NCBI RefSeq assembly: GCF_020463795.1
Contig: NZ_CP080025.1
Coordinates: forward strand, 3,779,501-3,843,500
Direction: 5' to 3'
Origin: Echinicola marina
GTDB lineage: Bacteria; Bacteroidota; Bacteroidia; Cytophagales; Cyclobacteriaceae
DNA length: 64,000 nt
Both the position numbers and the translations under genes were made by a program. Shown here in pieces: positions 43,329 through 51,969 of this stretch. Within the stretch, counting starts at the first letter, position 1. The number at the start of each line of letters is the position of its first letter. The notes beneath the pieces were generated by a model, which ran no database searches, had not been told where the DNA came from, and saw only the letters and a list, made by a program, of their open reading frames with translations.

Positions 43329-45620
43329 TTATTTTTTAAAGGTCAATTCCAGGCTTTCATTGACTTTCATGGCTTTGGAGAATACATTCCCTTTGGTTAG
43401 GGCTTGTCCATTTACTTTGCAATCTTCTCCAAATGGGTTGATGATTTTTAAGGTTCCGCCTTTTGGTGAGTTGATGACAGCCTGTATTTCATCATGATTT
43501 ATTTTTTCTGCACTAATTTCAAAATTACCTTGTGCCAAGAATCCATTAAAAGAGGCTTTTTCCCAATCTTTTGGAATGGCCGGGAAAAGACGGATAAAGT
43601 CTTCATGGCTTTGTAACAACATTTCCTGTAGTCCCGCGGCAAATGCAAAGTTACCCTCAAGGGTAAACGGACGGTAGTTTAAATTAGAATAGCCTTTGCC
43701 GGATTGGTCGCCGTTGACATGGAAGCTATTAGGCAAACAGAAGCTGCTGGCGAAAATCTTCAATGTTTCTGCAGCGCCTTCACCATCTAAGGCCCTTGCC
43801 TGTAAATTGCCGAGCCAGCTGAAGGAATAGCCTACCCAGGCAGAAGATCCAACAGTCTTTAGGTTTTCTAAAGTATTCTTGATGATGGTTTGGGCTTTGT
43901 CACCATCTGACCAGTTGATCATGCTTAGCGGGTGAATGGCCATTAAGTGAGAGAAATGACGATGAGAAGAGTTAAGTGCTTCTCCAGGTGCCACCATCAT
44001 CCCTGTTTCATCGATAGCATAGTCCGGCCATTCGGCCAAGATAGCTTCCCATTTTTTAGCTTCATTGTCAAGGCCAAGTTCTCTGGCCAATTCAGCGGCC
44101 TTGGTATAGGCAAATCGGATATTGGCCAAGTCAAAATTGGTAGTTTCACCAAACCATGCCCTGCGGCTATTATTGTGCATTTCTGGCGAAGCACTGATAG
44201 GGAGCTTTCTCTTTCCATCTTCGGTTTTTTCCGAAATTTCATCTAAGTAGATCGCCACTTCTTTGAACCATGGGTAAGCTTCTTCTTTTAGAAATTCCCT
44301 ATCCATGCTGTACCTCCAGTGGAGGTAGAAATGATGGGATAGCCAGGCCGATACAGTTGGGCCAAATGCATATTGGATCCAGCCACCCATTGGGGCTCCG
44401 GTCAAGGTGCCTACTCCAGGAACGTTTATGCCATTGGTTTCAAAATAGGTCTCTGTATAGGTTTTGAAGGTGGGATAATTTTCCCATAACCAGTTTAAAT
44501 AACCTTTGGCCAGATCCAAATGGTTGGAAGTATAACTCGGCCAATAGCTTAACTGGGTATTAAGGTCGTGGTGAAAATCACCTTTCCAAGGTGGTAGCTT
44601 GCCATTGTCCGCAGTCCATACCGCTTGTAGGGATATTGGAGGTGTGTTTTCTCTAGCAGCTGCGCCAAATTTATATTGTTCCAAGTACCATTGTTTTTGA
44701 AGAATGCTATCAGGCACCTGAAGGCTTGATTTGTTCCAGTACTTTGCCCACCAGTCAAGATGGCTGGGAATGGATGCGTCAAAACCTTCTGCAATGGCCT
44801 CTGTTGTTATTTTTTTTGCATCTTTTTCATTGTTGGTTAAATTGGTAGTAATCGACCAACAGCCTTCTATTCCATTGGAAGTATTTTCCCATCTAACGGT
44901 AATTTGATATTCAAAACCATCCCATCCAGGTTGTATATAGACAATTTCAGAAGGTGATTGCATTATTGTTCCTTGAGGATAGCCTAGTCTTCTGAGGTCA
45001 TTTCTTGCAATAGGTTGATCTTTTTTTGATTCCGACTCCAAGTTATAGGTAGGAGCAATCATATTAGGGATTAAATCTTTGACATCCTTTCCTTCCAGTT
45101 TGAACCAGCCTATGGGACGGTCAGCATGGACAAAGGTGCTTAAAGTAGCTCCGGAACTCCATTCTATCTTTACTGTGGCACTTGCAATGTCCAAGCGGCT
45201 ACTGGTTACTTTACCCAGCTTTTCGGTGGCAAATTCCAAGGCTGCTCCCCGGATCTTGGATGGTGCCGGTGCACGGTTATAAGGGACATCGAATAGTTCT
45301 TGTACCTTTTTATATTCATCTTTTTCCCATTGTTCCTTTACCCAAGAGAATTTATATTCTTCTCCATCCAGATTTTCCATTTTTCTCAAATCCCAAAGGT
45401 CTACATGGTCCAATGACATGCGTAATTTGTCCTGGTTTTGCCAAACCAATGCACCAATTTCCCCATTGCCCAGTGGAAGTCCCTCATCCCAGGTAGTAGG
45501 GATATAACTGAAATTAAGGTTATATGGCTGTAGGTCTTTGTGGATGTTTATTGTCTCTTTTTCCGGCAGGGAACAAGAAATTAACAATAAATAAAAAATA
45601 AGTAAAGGTAAACTTTTCAT
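43329..45620 (-). CDS. GH95-family alpha-L-fucosidase/galactosidase-type lipoprotein
   Basis: 763 residues. The leader MKSLPLLIFYLLLISC has a good lipobox with Cys16, so it is probably surface- or periplasm-anchored. The N-terminal beta domain begins WDEGLPLGNGEIGALVW, the GH95 hallmark. The (alpha/alpha)6 catalytic region contains NTQLSYWPSYTSNHLDLA, LPISASPEMHNNSRRAWFGETTNFD and SSHRHFSHLMAIHPLSMI, again typical. C-terminal beta strands follow. GH95 enzymes remove alpha-L-fucose or alpha-L-galactose by inversion. It is transcribed towards the FAD locus, divergently from the RND pump. Specificity is not determinable. Confidence 0.88.
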   Translation of the reverse strand: MKSLPLLIFYLLLISCSLPEKETINIHKDLQPYNLNFSYIPTTWDEGLPLGNGEIGALVWQNQDKLRMSLDHVDLWDLRKMENLDGEEYKFSWVKEQWEKDEYKKVQELFDVPYNRAPAPSKIRGAALEFATEKLGKVTSSRLDIASATVKIEWSSGATLSTFVHADRPIGWFKLEGKDVKDLIPNMIAPTYNLESESKKDQPIARNDLRRLGYPQGTIMQSPSEIVYIQPGWDGFEYQITVRWENTSNGIEGCWSITTNLTNNEKDAKKITTEAIAEGFDASIPSHLDWWAKYWNKSSLQVPDSILQKQWYLEQYKFGAAARENTPPISLQAVWTADNGKLPPWKGDFHHDLNTQLSYWPSYTSNHLDLAKGYLNWLWENYPTFKTYTETYFETNGINVPGVGTLTGAPMGGWIQYAFGPTVSAWLSHHFYLHWRYSMDREFLKEEAYPWFKEVAIYLDEISEKTEDGKRKLPISASPEMHNNSRRAWFGETTNFDLANIRFAYTKAAELARELGLDNEAKKWEAILAEWPDYAIDETGMMVAPGEALNSSHRHFSHLMAIHPLSMINWSDGDKAQTIIKNTLENLKTVGSSAWVGYSFSWLGNLQARALDGEGAAETLKIFASSFCLPNSFHVNGDQSGKGYSNLNYRPFTLEGNFAFAAGLQEMLLQSHEDFIRLFPAIPKDWEKASFNGFLAQGNFEISAEKINHDEIQAVINSPKGGTLKIINPFGEDCKVNGQALTKGNVFSKAMKVNESLELTFKK

Positions 45621-45781
45621 ATATATGCGTTAGTTAATGAAACTTTTTAAATGTTTTCTAAATATAGTGCATTTGGTCTAATTTAATGATGTGTAAGAAA
45701 TAAAACTTTATGATATGAGGAATAAAGCTTAATGTATATTCCTAAATATGGCTTCATTTATACATTCCTTTGGATTTTAAG

Positions 45782-45805
45782 GAAATCTTAAGATTTCTCT
45801 AAGAT
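45782..45805 (+). promoter_or_regulatory. Palindrome and direct repeats upstream of the RND pump
   Basis: GAAATCTTAAGATTTC (45782-45797) is a perfect 16-bp palindrome. It overlaps two TAAGAT direct repeats (45789-45794 and 45800-45805) spaced 11 bases apart, one helical turn, the arrangement preferred by OmpR-family regulators. A TAnnTTTG match lies 19 bases downstream (45825-45832) with no -33 element, as expected for an activated promoter. Confidence 0.5.
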
Positions 45806-45822
45806 AGGCTTTAGTTAGAGAT

Positions 45823-45850
45823 AATATTTTTGACACGTAACAAAAATATT
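45823..45850 (+). promoter_or_regulatory. Inverted repeat just before the RND pump start codon
   Basis: AATATTTTTG (45823-45832) and CAAAAATATT (45841-45850) are perfect 10-base inverted arms with an 8-base spacer, ending 6 bases before ATG 45857. The left arm contains a -7-like TATTTTTG. It may be an operator or a hairpin in the mRNA leader covering the start. Confidence 0.5.
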
Positions 45851-45856
45851 TTCTTG

Positions 45857-48800
45857 ATGCTGCAGAAGCTTATTCAATATAGCTTAAATCATAAGCTGAT
45901 AATTTTACTGTTGACCTTGGGGATTATTGGTTTTGGAGTTTATTCCTTGTCCCATATCCCTTTGGGAGCGGTACCCGATATCACCAATAATCAAGTACAA
46001 ATCATTACTACTTCTAAGAACTTGGCCACTGAAGATGTGGAAAAGTTTTTGACCTATCCAGTAGAATTGGAAATGGCCAATCTCCCCAATGTGAAAGAGA
46101 TCAGGTCAATTTCTAAATTCGGGCTTTCCGTAGTGACGGTGGTATTTGAGGACAAGGCGGGGACTTATCTGCCAAGACAGTTAATAGCTGAAAAACTGAA
46201 AAGTGCTGAAGAAAGGATCCCCAATGGTTTTGGAGTGCCTTTTATGGGGCCCATCTCTACTGGTTTGGGAGAAATTTATCAATACATCATTGATGTGGAA
46301 CCAGGATATGAAGATCAATATTCCATCACAGATATACGGACTATTCAAGATTGGTTGATAAGGAGACAGCTCTCAGGGATTCCAGGAGTGGTGGAGGTCA
46401 ACACATGGGGGGGCTACCTAAAGCAATATGAAGTGGCTGTGGACCCATCGAAATTGAGGGCAATGAAAATACCATTGCGTGATGTTTATTCGGTTTTGGA
46501 AAAGAACAACAGCATTGCCGGTGGGTCCTATATAGAAAAAACCGAAGAAAGTTATTTTGTGCGTGGTGAGGGACTGGTTGGAAGTTTAGAAGATATTGAA
46601 AATATCGTCATTGAAAACAGGAATGGTGTGCCCATTTATATCAGTGATATAGCAAAGGTACAGTTTGGCCATGCCAATCGTTTTGGCGCCATCACCGGGA
46701 ATGGAGAAGGTGAAAAAGTGTTGGGTCAAGTGATGATGCTAAAGGGCGCTGATTCACAGGCTGTGATCAATGCGGTGAACCAAAGAGTAGAAGAAATAAA
46801 ATCTTCTCTTCCTCCAGGAATTGTGATCAATCCATTTTTGGAAAGAAGTGATCTAATAGACAAAACGACTTTTACGATTGCAGAAAACTTGATTTTGGGT
46901 TGTCTTATCGTAGTGTTTGTGGTGGTTTTGCTTTTGGGAAATTTGCGATCCGGTTTGGTAGTAGCTTCTGTTATACCACTTTGTTTGCTTTTTGCGCTGT
47001 CTTTGATGTATTTGACCGGAGTGGATGCCAACCTCATGAGTTTAGGTGCCATAGATTTTGGGATCATCATTGATGGCGCGGTCATCATTGTTGAATTTAT
47101 CGCTTATCAAATTACCTCCCAAAATATAGCTCTGAGCCAATTGGAAGGAAAGGATCGGCAGGCTAAAATAGACCAAATCACCTATAAGGGAGCATCAAAG
47201 ATGATGCATTCCGCGGTGTTTGGACAGTTAATCATCATCATCGTTTTTATTCCCATCCTTTCCTTGGTCAATGTGGAAGGAAAGATGTTCCGGCCTATGG
47301 CCCTGGTGTTTTGCTATGCCTTGATTGGAGCGATGTTATTATGTTTTACATACGTCCCAGTTATGGCCTCTATGTTTATTAAGCCTAGTGCATCTACTAA
47401 ACCAGGCTTTTCCCAGAAGTTCATCAACTGGGTGTACTCTTTTTACCGACCAACTGTATTGTTTGCTTTAAGAAACAAAAAGATGGTACTGGCTGCATCA
47501 GGTGTATTGCTGATCACCAGTGTTTTTATTTTCAGTCGGATGGGAGGAGAGTTTGTCCCTACTTTGGATGAGGGGGATTTTGTCATCCAACCAGTGCTTA
47601 AGACAGGGACTTCACTGGAAAAGACCATAGAAACGACTACCAAAATGGAAAAGATACTGTTGGAATTTCCTGAAGTAGATCAAGTGGTCAGCCGTATTGG
47701 AGCAGCAGAAGTACCCACAGACCCAATGAGCATGGAAGAAAGCGACGTAATTATCAAATTACGACCAAAGGATGAATGGGTCAATGCAGAAAGTAAAGAC
47801 GAGTTGGCAGAAGCCTTTAAGGCCAAACTGGCCATTTTACCAGGGATAGATTTTGAATTTACCCAACCCATAGAAATGCGTTTCAATGAATTGATCACTG
47901 GAGTCAGGGCAGATTTGGCCATCAAGATTTTTGGTGAGGATTTGGATATCCTTTATGAAAAAGCCCTGGAAGTGGAAGAAGCCATAAAAGATGTGGAAGG
48001 GGCTTCTGATATTATCGTAGAGAAGACGGCAGGGCTTCCCCAGATGACTGTAAAATACGATAGGGCTAAAATTGCCAAATATGGATTAAATGTATCGGAT
48101 TTGAATGATTTGATAAGTATGGGCTTTGCGGGACTTCCTGCCGGGATGGTATTTGAAGGAGAAAAACAGTTCGATTTGGTCTTAAGGTTCGATCAGTCCA
48201 AACGACAAAGTTTGGAGGATATCCAAACGGCTTCTGTTCAACTTCCCAATGGTAAGAGTTTGCCTTTGAGTGAATTTGCCAATATAGCTTATACCACCGG
48301 TCCGGCGAAGATTTCCAGAGACGATACCAAGAGAAGGATTGTAATAGGGGTTAATGTGAGAAACCGGGATTTGGAATCAGTGGTAAAGGATGTACAGGAA
48401 ATTATAGACAAACAGGTTGATTTGCCAAGTGGCTATAATGTAACTTACGGTGGTCAGTTTGAAAATCTCCGTACCGCCAAAGAAAGGTTGATGATCGCGG
48501 TGCCCATTGCCTTATTGCTCATATTTTTGATGCTTTATTTTGCCTTTAATTCGGTGAAAGAAGCCCTGATCATATACAGTGCCATTCCGCTGGCAGCGGT
48601 AGGCGGAATATTTCTGTTATATCTCAGGGATTTGCCATTTAGTATTTCTGCGGGAGTAGGCTTTATTGCGCTTTTTGGTATAGCAGTGCTCAATGGAATC
48701 GTGCTAATAGAAGAATTTAAAGAGTTGCGTGCAAATGGGATAAAAAATGTCCACAAGGCAGTTATGATCGGAACTCGAAAAAGACTAAGGCCAGTGCTAC

Positions 48801-50188
48801 TGACCGCCTCTGCTGCGGCATTGGGATTCTTGCCCATGGCCATTTCCCAATCTGCCGGGGCAGAAGTGCAAAGGCCACTGGCTACCGTGGTGGTTGGTGG
48901 CTTGGTTTCAGCCACATTGTTGACACTCTTGGTGGTTCCTGTTCTTTATACTTTGTTTACAGAAAACAATAGACCACTCAAGCTTTCTACAAAAAAAATG
49001 GTGAAAATGCTATTGATTGTCGGAGTGGTGATGGGGATATTCCCTACCTCCTTTGCTCAAGAAACTGCCATTAGCCTGGATGAGGCCATTGACCTTTCCA
49101 TAAGCAATAACAGTGAACTGAAAGCTGCCAGGTATGAGCTGGAAGCACAGGAACAGTTGAAAGGCGCCGCTTGGGATTTGGACAAACCAGTGCTGTATTA
49201 TCAATTTGATGAAAACAATATTGCAGAAAATGGCCATCCCCTTAAAGTATGGGGAGTGGATCAAAGCCTCAAGTTTCCGACAGTTTATGGCGCACAATCC
49301 AAATGGAGAAAAAGCCGGTATTATCTACAGGAAAAAAGCTACCAACTTGATGAGTACAGGGTGAAGCAGGAGATTTCAAAAGCCTATTATACGGCAGTCT
49401 ATTATAAGCAATTAATACGTAATTATAATTATTTGGATAGTCTCTATGCCCAATTCGAACAAGCCGCGCAAAGTCGCTTTGAATATGGAGAGTCCAATAT
49501 GTTGGAAAAGTTGACAGCAGAAAGTAAGTCCAGGGAAATCACTGTCTTGATGGAGCAGAGCAAAGACAATTTTCGCCAGGCCTTGATTGTGCTTAATAGC
49601 TGGATTCAAGGAGATGAATATTTTACCGTATCAATGGACAGTTTGAGCATGTTGCAAAGTCCTGAGACTTATACTAACCATCCAGGTTTGGAATTCCATC
49701 AGCAATTGGTTTTATCCAAGGAAAATGAATTTAAGCTTGAAAAACAAAAGCTTCTACCTGACTTACAATTCTCCCTTTTTCAGGGAAGTAATCAGTATAA
49801 GGAATCAAAAGTATATAAAGGTTTTCAGGCGGGAATAGCTGTACCACTTTGGTTTGGTGCCCAAAGAGCCGAAATTAAAGCGGCCAAAACAGCAATGCTG
49901 GCAGCAACCGAGCAACAAGAAAATTATGAGATCCAACTGGAAGCCAAGTACCAAGGTTTGGAACAGGAAATTTCTAAATTCAAAAAAGCCATCAATTATT
50001 ACCAAGAGGAAGGCAGGAGCTTATCACTTGGGCTGATCAAAAATGCACAACTTGCCTATAGCAATGGAGAAATTAATTTTTTGCAGTATATCCAGTTGCT
50101 GGAAAATGCAAGAAATATTGAGATCAATTATTTGGAAAACCTATGGCAGTATAATTTGGTATTGCTGGAAGCCAATTACTTATTATAA
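45857..50188 (+). CDS. CusA/CzcA-type heavy-metal RND pump fused to TolC-like outer-membrane factor
   Basis: Start set at ATG 45857; the TTG upstream lies in the promoter region. Residues 1 to about 1040 form a 12-helix RND proton antiporter of the heavy-metal class, with the DFGIIIDGAVIIVE motif at about 400-413, the family's proton relay. Residues about 1048-1443 start with an internal signal-peptide-like segment (MVKMLLIVGVVMGIFPTSFAQ) followed by a TolC/CzcC-like helical domain (ISLDEAIDLSISNNSELKAARYELEAQ). The fused form is known in Bacteroidota. With the adaptor next door it should expel a metal cation or similar toxic solute from periplasm and cytoplasm. Which metal cannot be told. 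Confidence 0.92.
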   Translation: MLQKLIQYSLNHKLIILLLTLGIIGFGVYSLSHIPLGAVPDITNNQVQIITTSKNLATEDVEKFLTYPVELEMANLPNVKEIRSISKFGLSVVTVVFEDKAGTYLPRQLIAEKLKSAEERIPNGFGVPFMGPISTGLGEIYQYIIDVEPGYEDQYSITDIRTIQDWLIRRQLSGIPGVVEVNTWGGYLKQYEVAVDPSKLRAMKIPLRDVYSVLEKNNSIAGGSYIEKTEESYFVRGEGLVGSLEDIENIVIENRNGVPIYISDIAKVQFGHANRFGAITGNGEGEKVLGQVMMLKGADSQAVINAVNQRVEEIKSSLPPGIVINPFLERSDLIDKTTFTIAENLILGCLIVVFVVVLLLGNLRSGLVVASVIPLCLLFALSLMYLTGVDANLMSLGAIDFGIIIDGAVIIVEFIAYQITSQNIALSQLEGKDRQAKIDQITYKGASKMMHSAVFGQLIIIIVFIPILSLVNVEGKMFRPMALVFCYALIGAMLLCFTYVPVMASMFIKPSASTKPGFSQKFINWVYSFYRPTVLFALRNKKMVLAASGVLLITSVFIFSRMGGEFVPTLDEGDFVIQPVLKTGTSLEKTIETTTKMEKILLEFPEVDQVVSRIGAAEVPTDPMSMEESDVIIKLRPKDEWVNAESKDELAEAFKAKLAILPGIDFEFTQPIEMRFNELITGVRADLAIKIFGEDLDILYEKALEVEEAIKDVEGASDIIVEKTAGLPQMTVKYDRAKIAKYGLNVSDLNDLISMGFAGLPAGMVFEGEKQFDLVLRFDQSKRQSLEDIQTASVQLPNGKSLPLSEFANIAYTTGPAKISRDDTKRRIVIGVNVRNRDLESVVKDVQEIIDKQVDLPSGYNVTYGGQFENLRTAKERLMIAVPIALLLIFLMLYFAFNSVKEALIIYSAIPLAAVGGIFLLYLRDLPFSISAGVGFIALFGIAVLNGIVLIEEFKELRANGIKNVHKAVMIGTRKRLRPVLLTASAAALGFLPMAISQSAGAEVQRPLATVVVGGLVSATLLTLLVVPVLYTLFTENNRPLKLSTKKMVKMLLIVGVVMGIFPTSFAQETAISLDEAIDLSISNNSELKAARYELEAQEQLKGAAWDLDKPVLYYQFDENNIAENGHPLKVWGVDQSLKFPTVYGAQSKWRKSRYYLQEKSYQLDEYRVKQEISKAYYTAVYYKQLIRNYNYLDSLYAQFEQAAQSRFEYGESNMLEKLTAESKSREITVLMEQSKDNFRQALIVLNSWIQGDEYFTVSMDSLSMLQSPETYTNHPGLEFHQQLVLSKENEFKLEKQKLLPDLQFSLFQGSNQYKESKVYKGFQAGIAVPLWFGAQRAEIKAAKTAMLAATEQQENYEIQLEAKYQGLEQEISKFKKAINYYQEEGRSLSLGLIKNAQLAYSNGEINFLQYIQLLENARNIEINYLENLWQYNLVLLEANYLL

Positions 50189-50195
50189 ATAGATT

Positions 50196-51359
50196 ATGAG
50201 AAAAATTTCAAGATATATTGTTGCTGGGATTTGCCTATTAACGGGGGCTTTTTTAATGGCAGCTTGCGGCAATGCCGATAAAGTAGGGCTAGAAGAAGAA
50301 GGAGCGGAATTAGGATTGCAATCCAATGAATTATTATTGACAGAAGCACAGCTGAAGGCCAATGATTTTGAGATTTCAGGATTCGTTGAGAAACCGTTTT
50401 ATCAAACCGTGAAGGCCAATGGAATGTTGGATGTTCCACCAGAAAATAAGGTAGTTGTCAGTGCTTATTTTGGTGGCTTTGTGAAGGAACTGAAACTCTT
50501 GCCCGGCCAAAAAGTACAGAAAGGTCAAGTGTTGTTTAGTCTCGAAAATCCTGAATTTATTGCTTTACAGCAAGAGTACCTGGAAACAAAAAGTCAAATA
50601 GCTTATTTAAAGGCTGATTTTGAGCGCCAAATAGAGCTGGTAAAAACAAAGGTGAGCTCCGAAAAGAAATACCTTAAAGCAGAAGCAGACTATTTGCTGA
50701 TGAAATCCCGATATGAGGCATTGGCTAAGCGCATGGCACTTATGGGGCTAAATGCAGAGCAGTTAGAGGGAAGCAGTATTACTTCCACGATCAATATAAA
50801 AGCTCCCATTTCAGGATATATCACTTCCATTTCAACAGAGAAAGGAAAATACTTGAATTCGTCTGATGTGGCATTGACCATCATTGATAATGATCATCTC
50901 CATTTAGAATTAAATGTGTTTGAAAAGGATGCTTGGAAGATCAAGGAAGGACAGGCAGTTGGATTCTCATTACAGGACAATCCTGGTCAGCTATATACCG
51001 GTAAGGTGCATTTAGTGGGTAAGGCGGTATCCGAAGAGGACCGGAGCATAGCGGTGCATGTACACCTTGATGATGAGGAAGCTTATCGGAATTTTGTTCC
51101 AGGTATGTATGCAGAAGCCAAGGTCCAAATAGATGCTATTGATGAAAAAGCCTTGCCGGAAACAGCTATTGTTCAAAAGGGGGAGAAGTATTTTGTGCTG
51201 CTTCAAATGGCCGAATCCAATGGGGAAACTAAGTTCATGGAGAAATTGGTGATTCCTGGACAAAAAGAAGCTGGCTATATAGCAGTGAAAAATGCGGGGG
51301 ATTTTAAGGAAGGCTCCGTGTTTTTGACAAAGGGGGCCTTTAATTTGATTAAAGAATAG
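50196..51359 (+). CDS. RND efflux periplasmic adaptor (CusB/CzcB type), lipoprotein
   Basis: 387 residues, 7 bases after the pump gene. The signal ends in GAFLMAAC with Cys24 for lipidation. VVVSAYFGGFVKELKLLPGQKVQKGQVLFSLENPEF is the first half of the lipoyl/biotinyl-like domain, followed by a short coiled-coil hairpin (about 120-180) and the second half IKAPISGYITSISTEKGKYL; beta-barrel and membrane-proximal domains follow. No His/Met-rich metal-binding tail is visible. It bridges the pump and the TolC-like domain. Confidence 0.92.
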   Translation: MRKISRYIVAGICLLTGAFLMAACGNADKVGLEEEGAELGLQSNELLLTEAQLKANDFEISGFVEKPFYQTVKANGMLDVPPENKVVVSAYFGGFVKELKLLPGQKVQKGQVLFSLENPEFIALQQEYLETKSQIAYLKADFERQIELVKTKVSSEKKYLKAEADYLLMKSRYEALAKRMALMGLNAEQLEGSSITSTINIKAPISGYITSISTEKGKYLNSSDVALTIIDNDHLHLELNVFEKDAWKIKEGQAVGFSLQDNPGQLYTGKVHLVGKAVSEEDRSIAVHVHLDDEEAYRNFVPGMYAEAKVQIDAIDEKALPETAIVQKGEKYFVLLQMAESNGETKFMEKLVIPGQKEAGYIAVKNAGDFKEGSVFLTKGAFNLIKE

Positions 51360-51969
51360 GATTTAAGGTAAATCAACTGAAAAATATCAGCGGAGGGACT
51401 GTAAAAAATTAGAAACGAATTATATAGGTCGTTTATTAGGCTGTTGATTGTTGGTTTTGTGTTCTAACAGTCAGTTTTACAGTGTTTTATTGCTGTGGTT
51501 GAGAGCACACGTTAATGGTGGTTATTAACTTATGGTGAGCTTTCTTTTAAGGATGAATAAATGAACTAATTACTTAAATAGAATTAAAAACAAGAAAAAC
51601 GAGTAAATATTACTGAGTTTTTATCAAATTTACTGGATTTGTCTTTAGGCTAAGTTTAAGAAAGACATAATTAATTACTTGGTGCATTCGCAATGTTGCA
51701 CGTAACCAAACATTGTAAAGTTCTTATTGTTTCTGATCTTCTCTTAAGGTACGGGGTTGTTTTATATGAACACTTAGCTTTTTTTCCGAAAACTTTGGGG
51801 AGAGCTATTGGAGAAAGGAACAAACTTTACCTGAGAGAAGTAAGAGCTTAGCTTTTAGAGGCTTCCGACTAAGGAAATAATATATCTAATTAATCCCAAT
51901 TCGTTTCTCCAGAGTTACAGGTAGCATTTATAAGCTTCAATATTTGTAAAACCAGTTGATAAAAACACG
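51360..51969. other. 610-bp AT-rich intergenic region, no gene recognised
   Basis: No open frame with coding character, no tRNA-like fold and no strong terminator was found on either strand. It presumably contains the end of the efflux operon and the promoter for the MdoB-like gene; no promoter element could be chosen with confidence. Confidence 0.5.

Noticed and set aside
45825-45832. TTG at 45830 as start of the RND pump
   Set aside because: It lies within the promoter/inverted-repeat region; ATG 45857 gives the normal N-terminus of this pump family.
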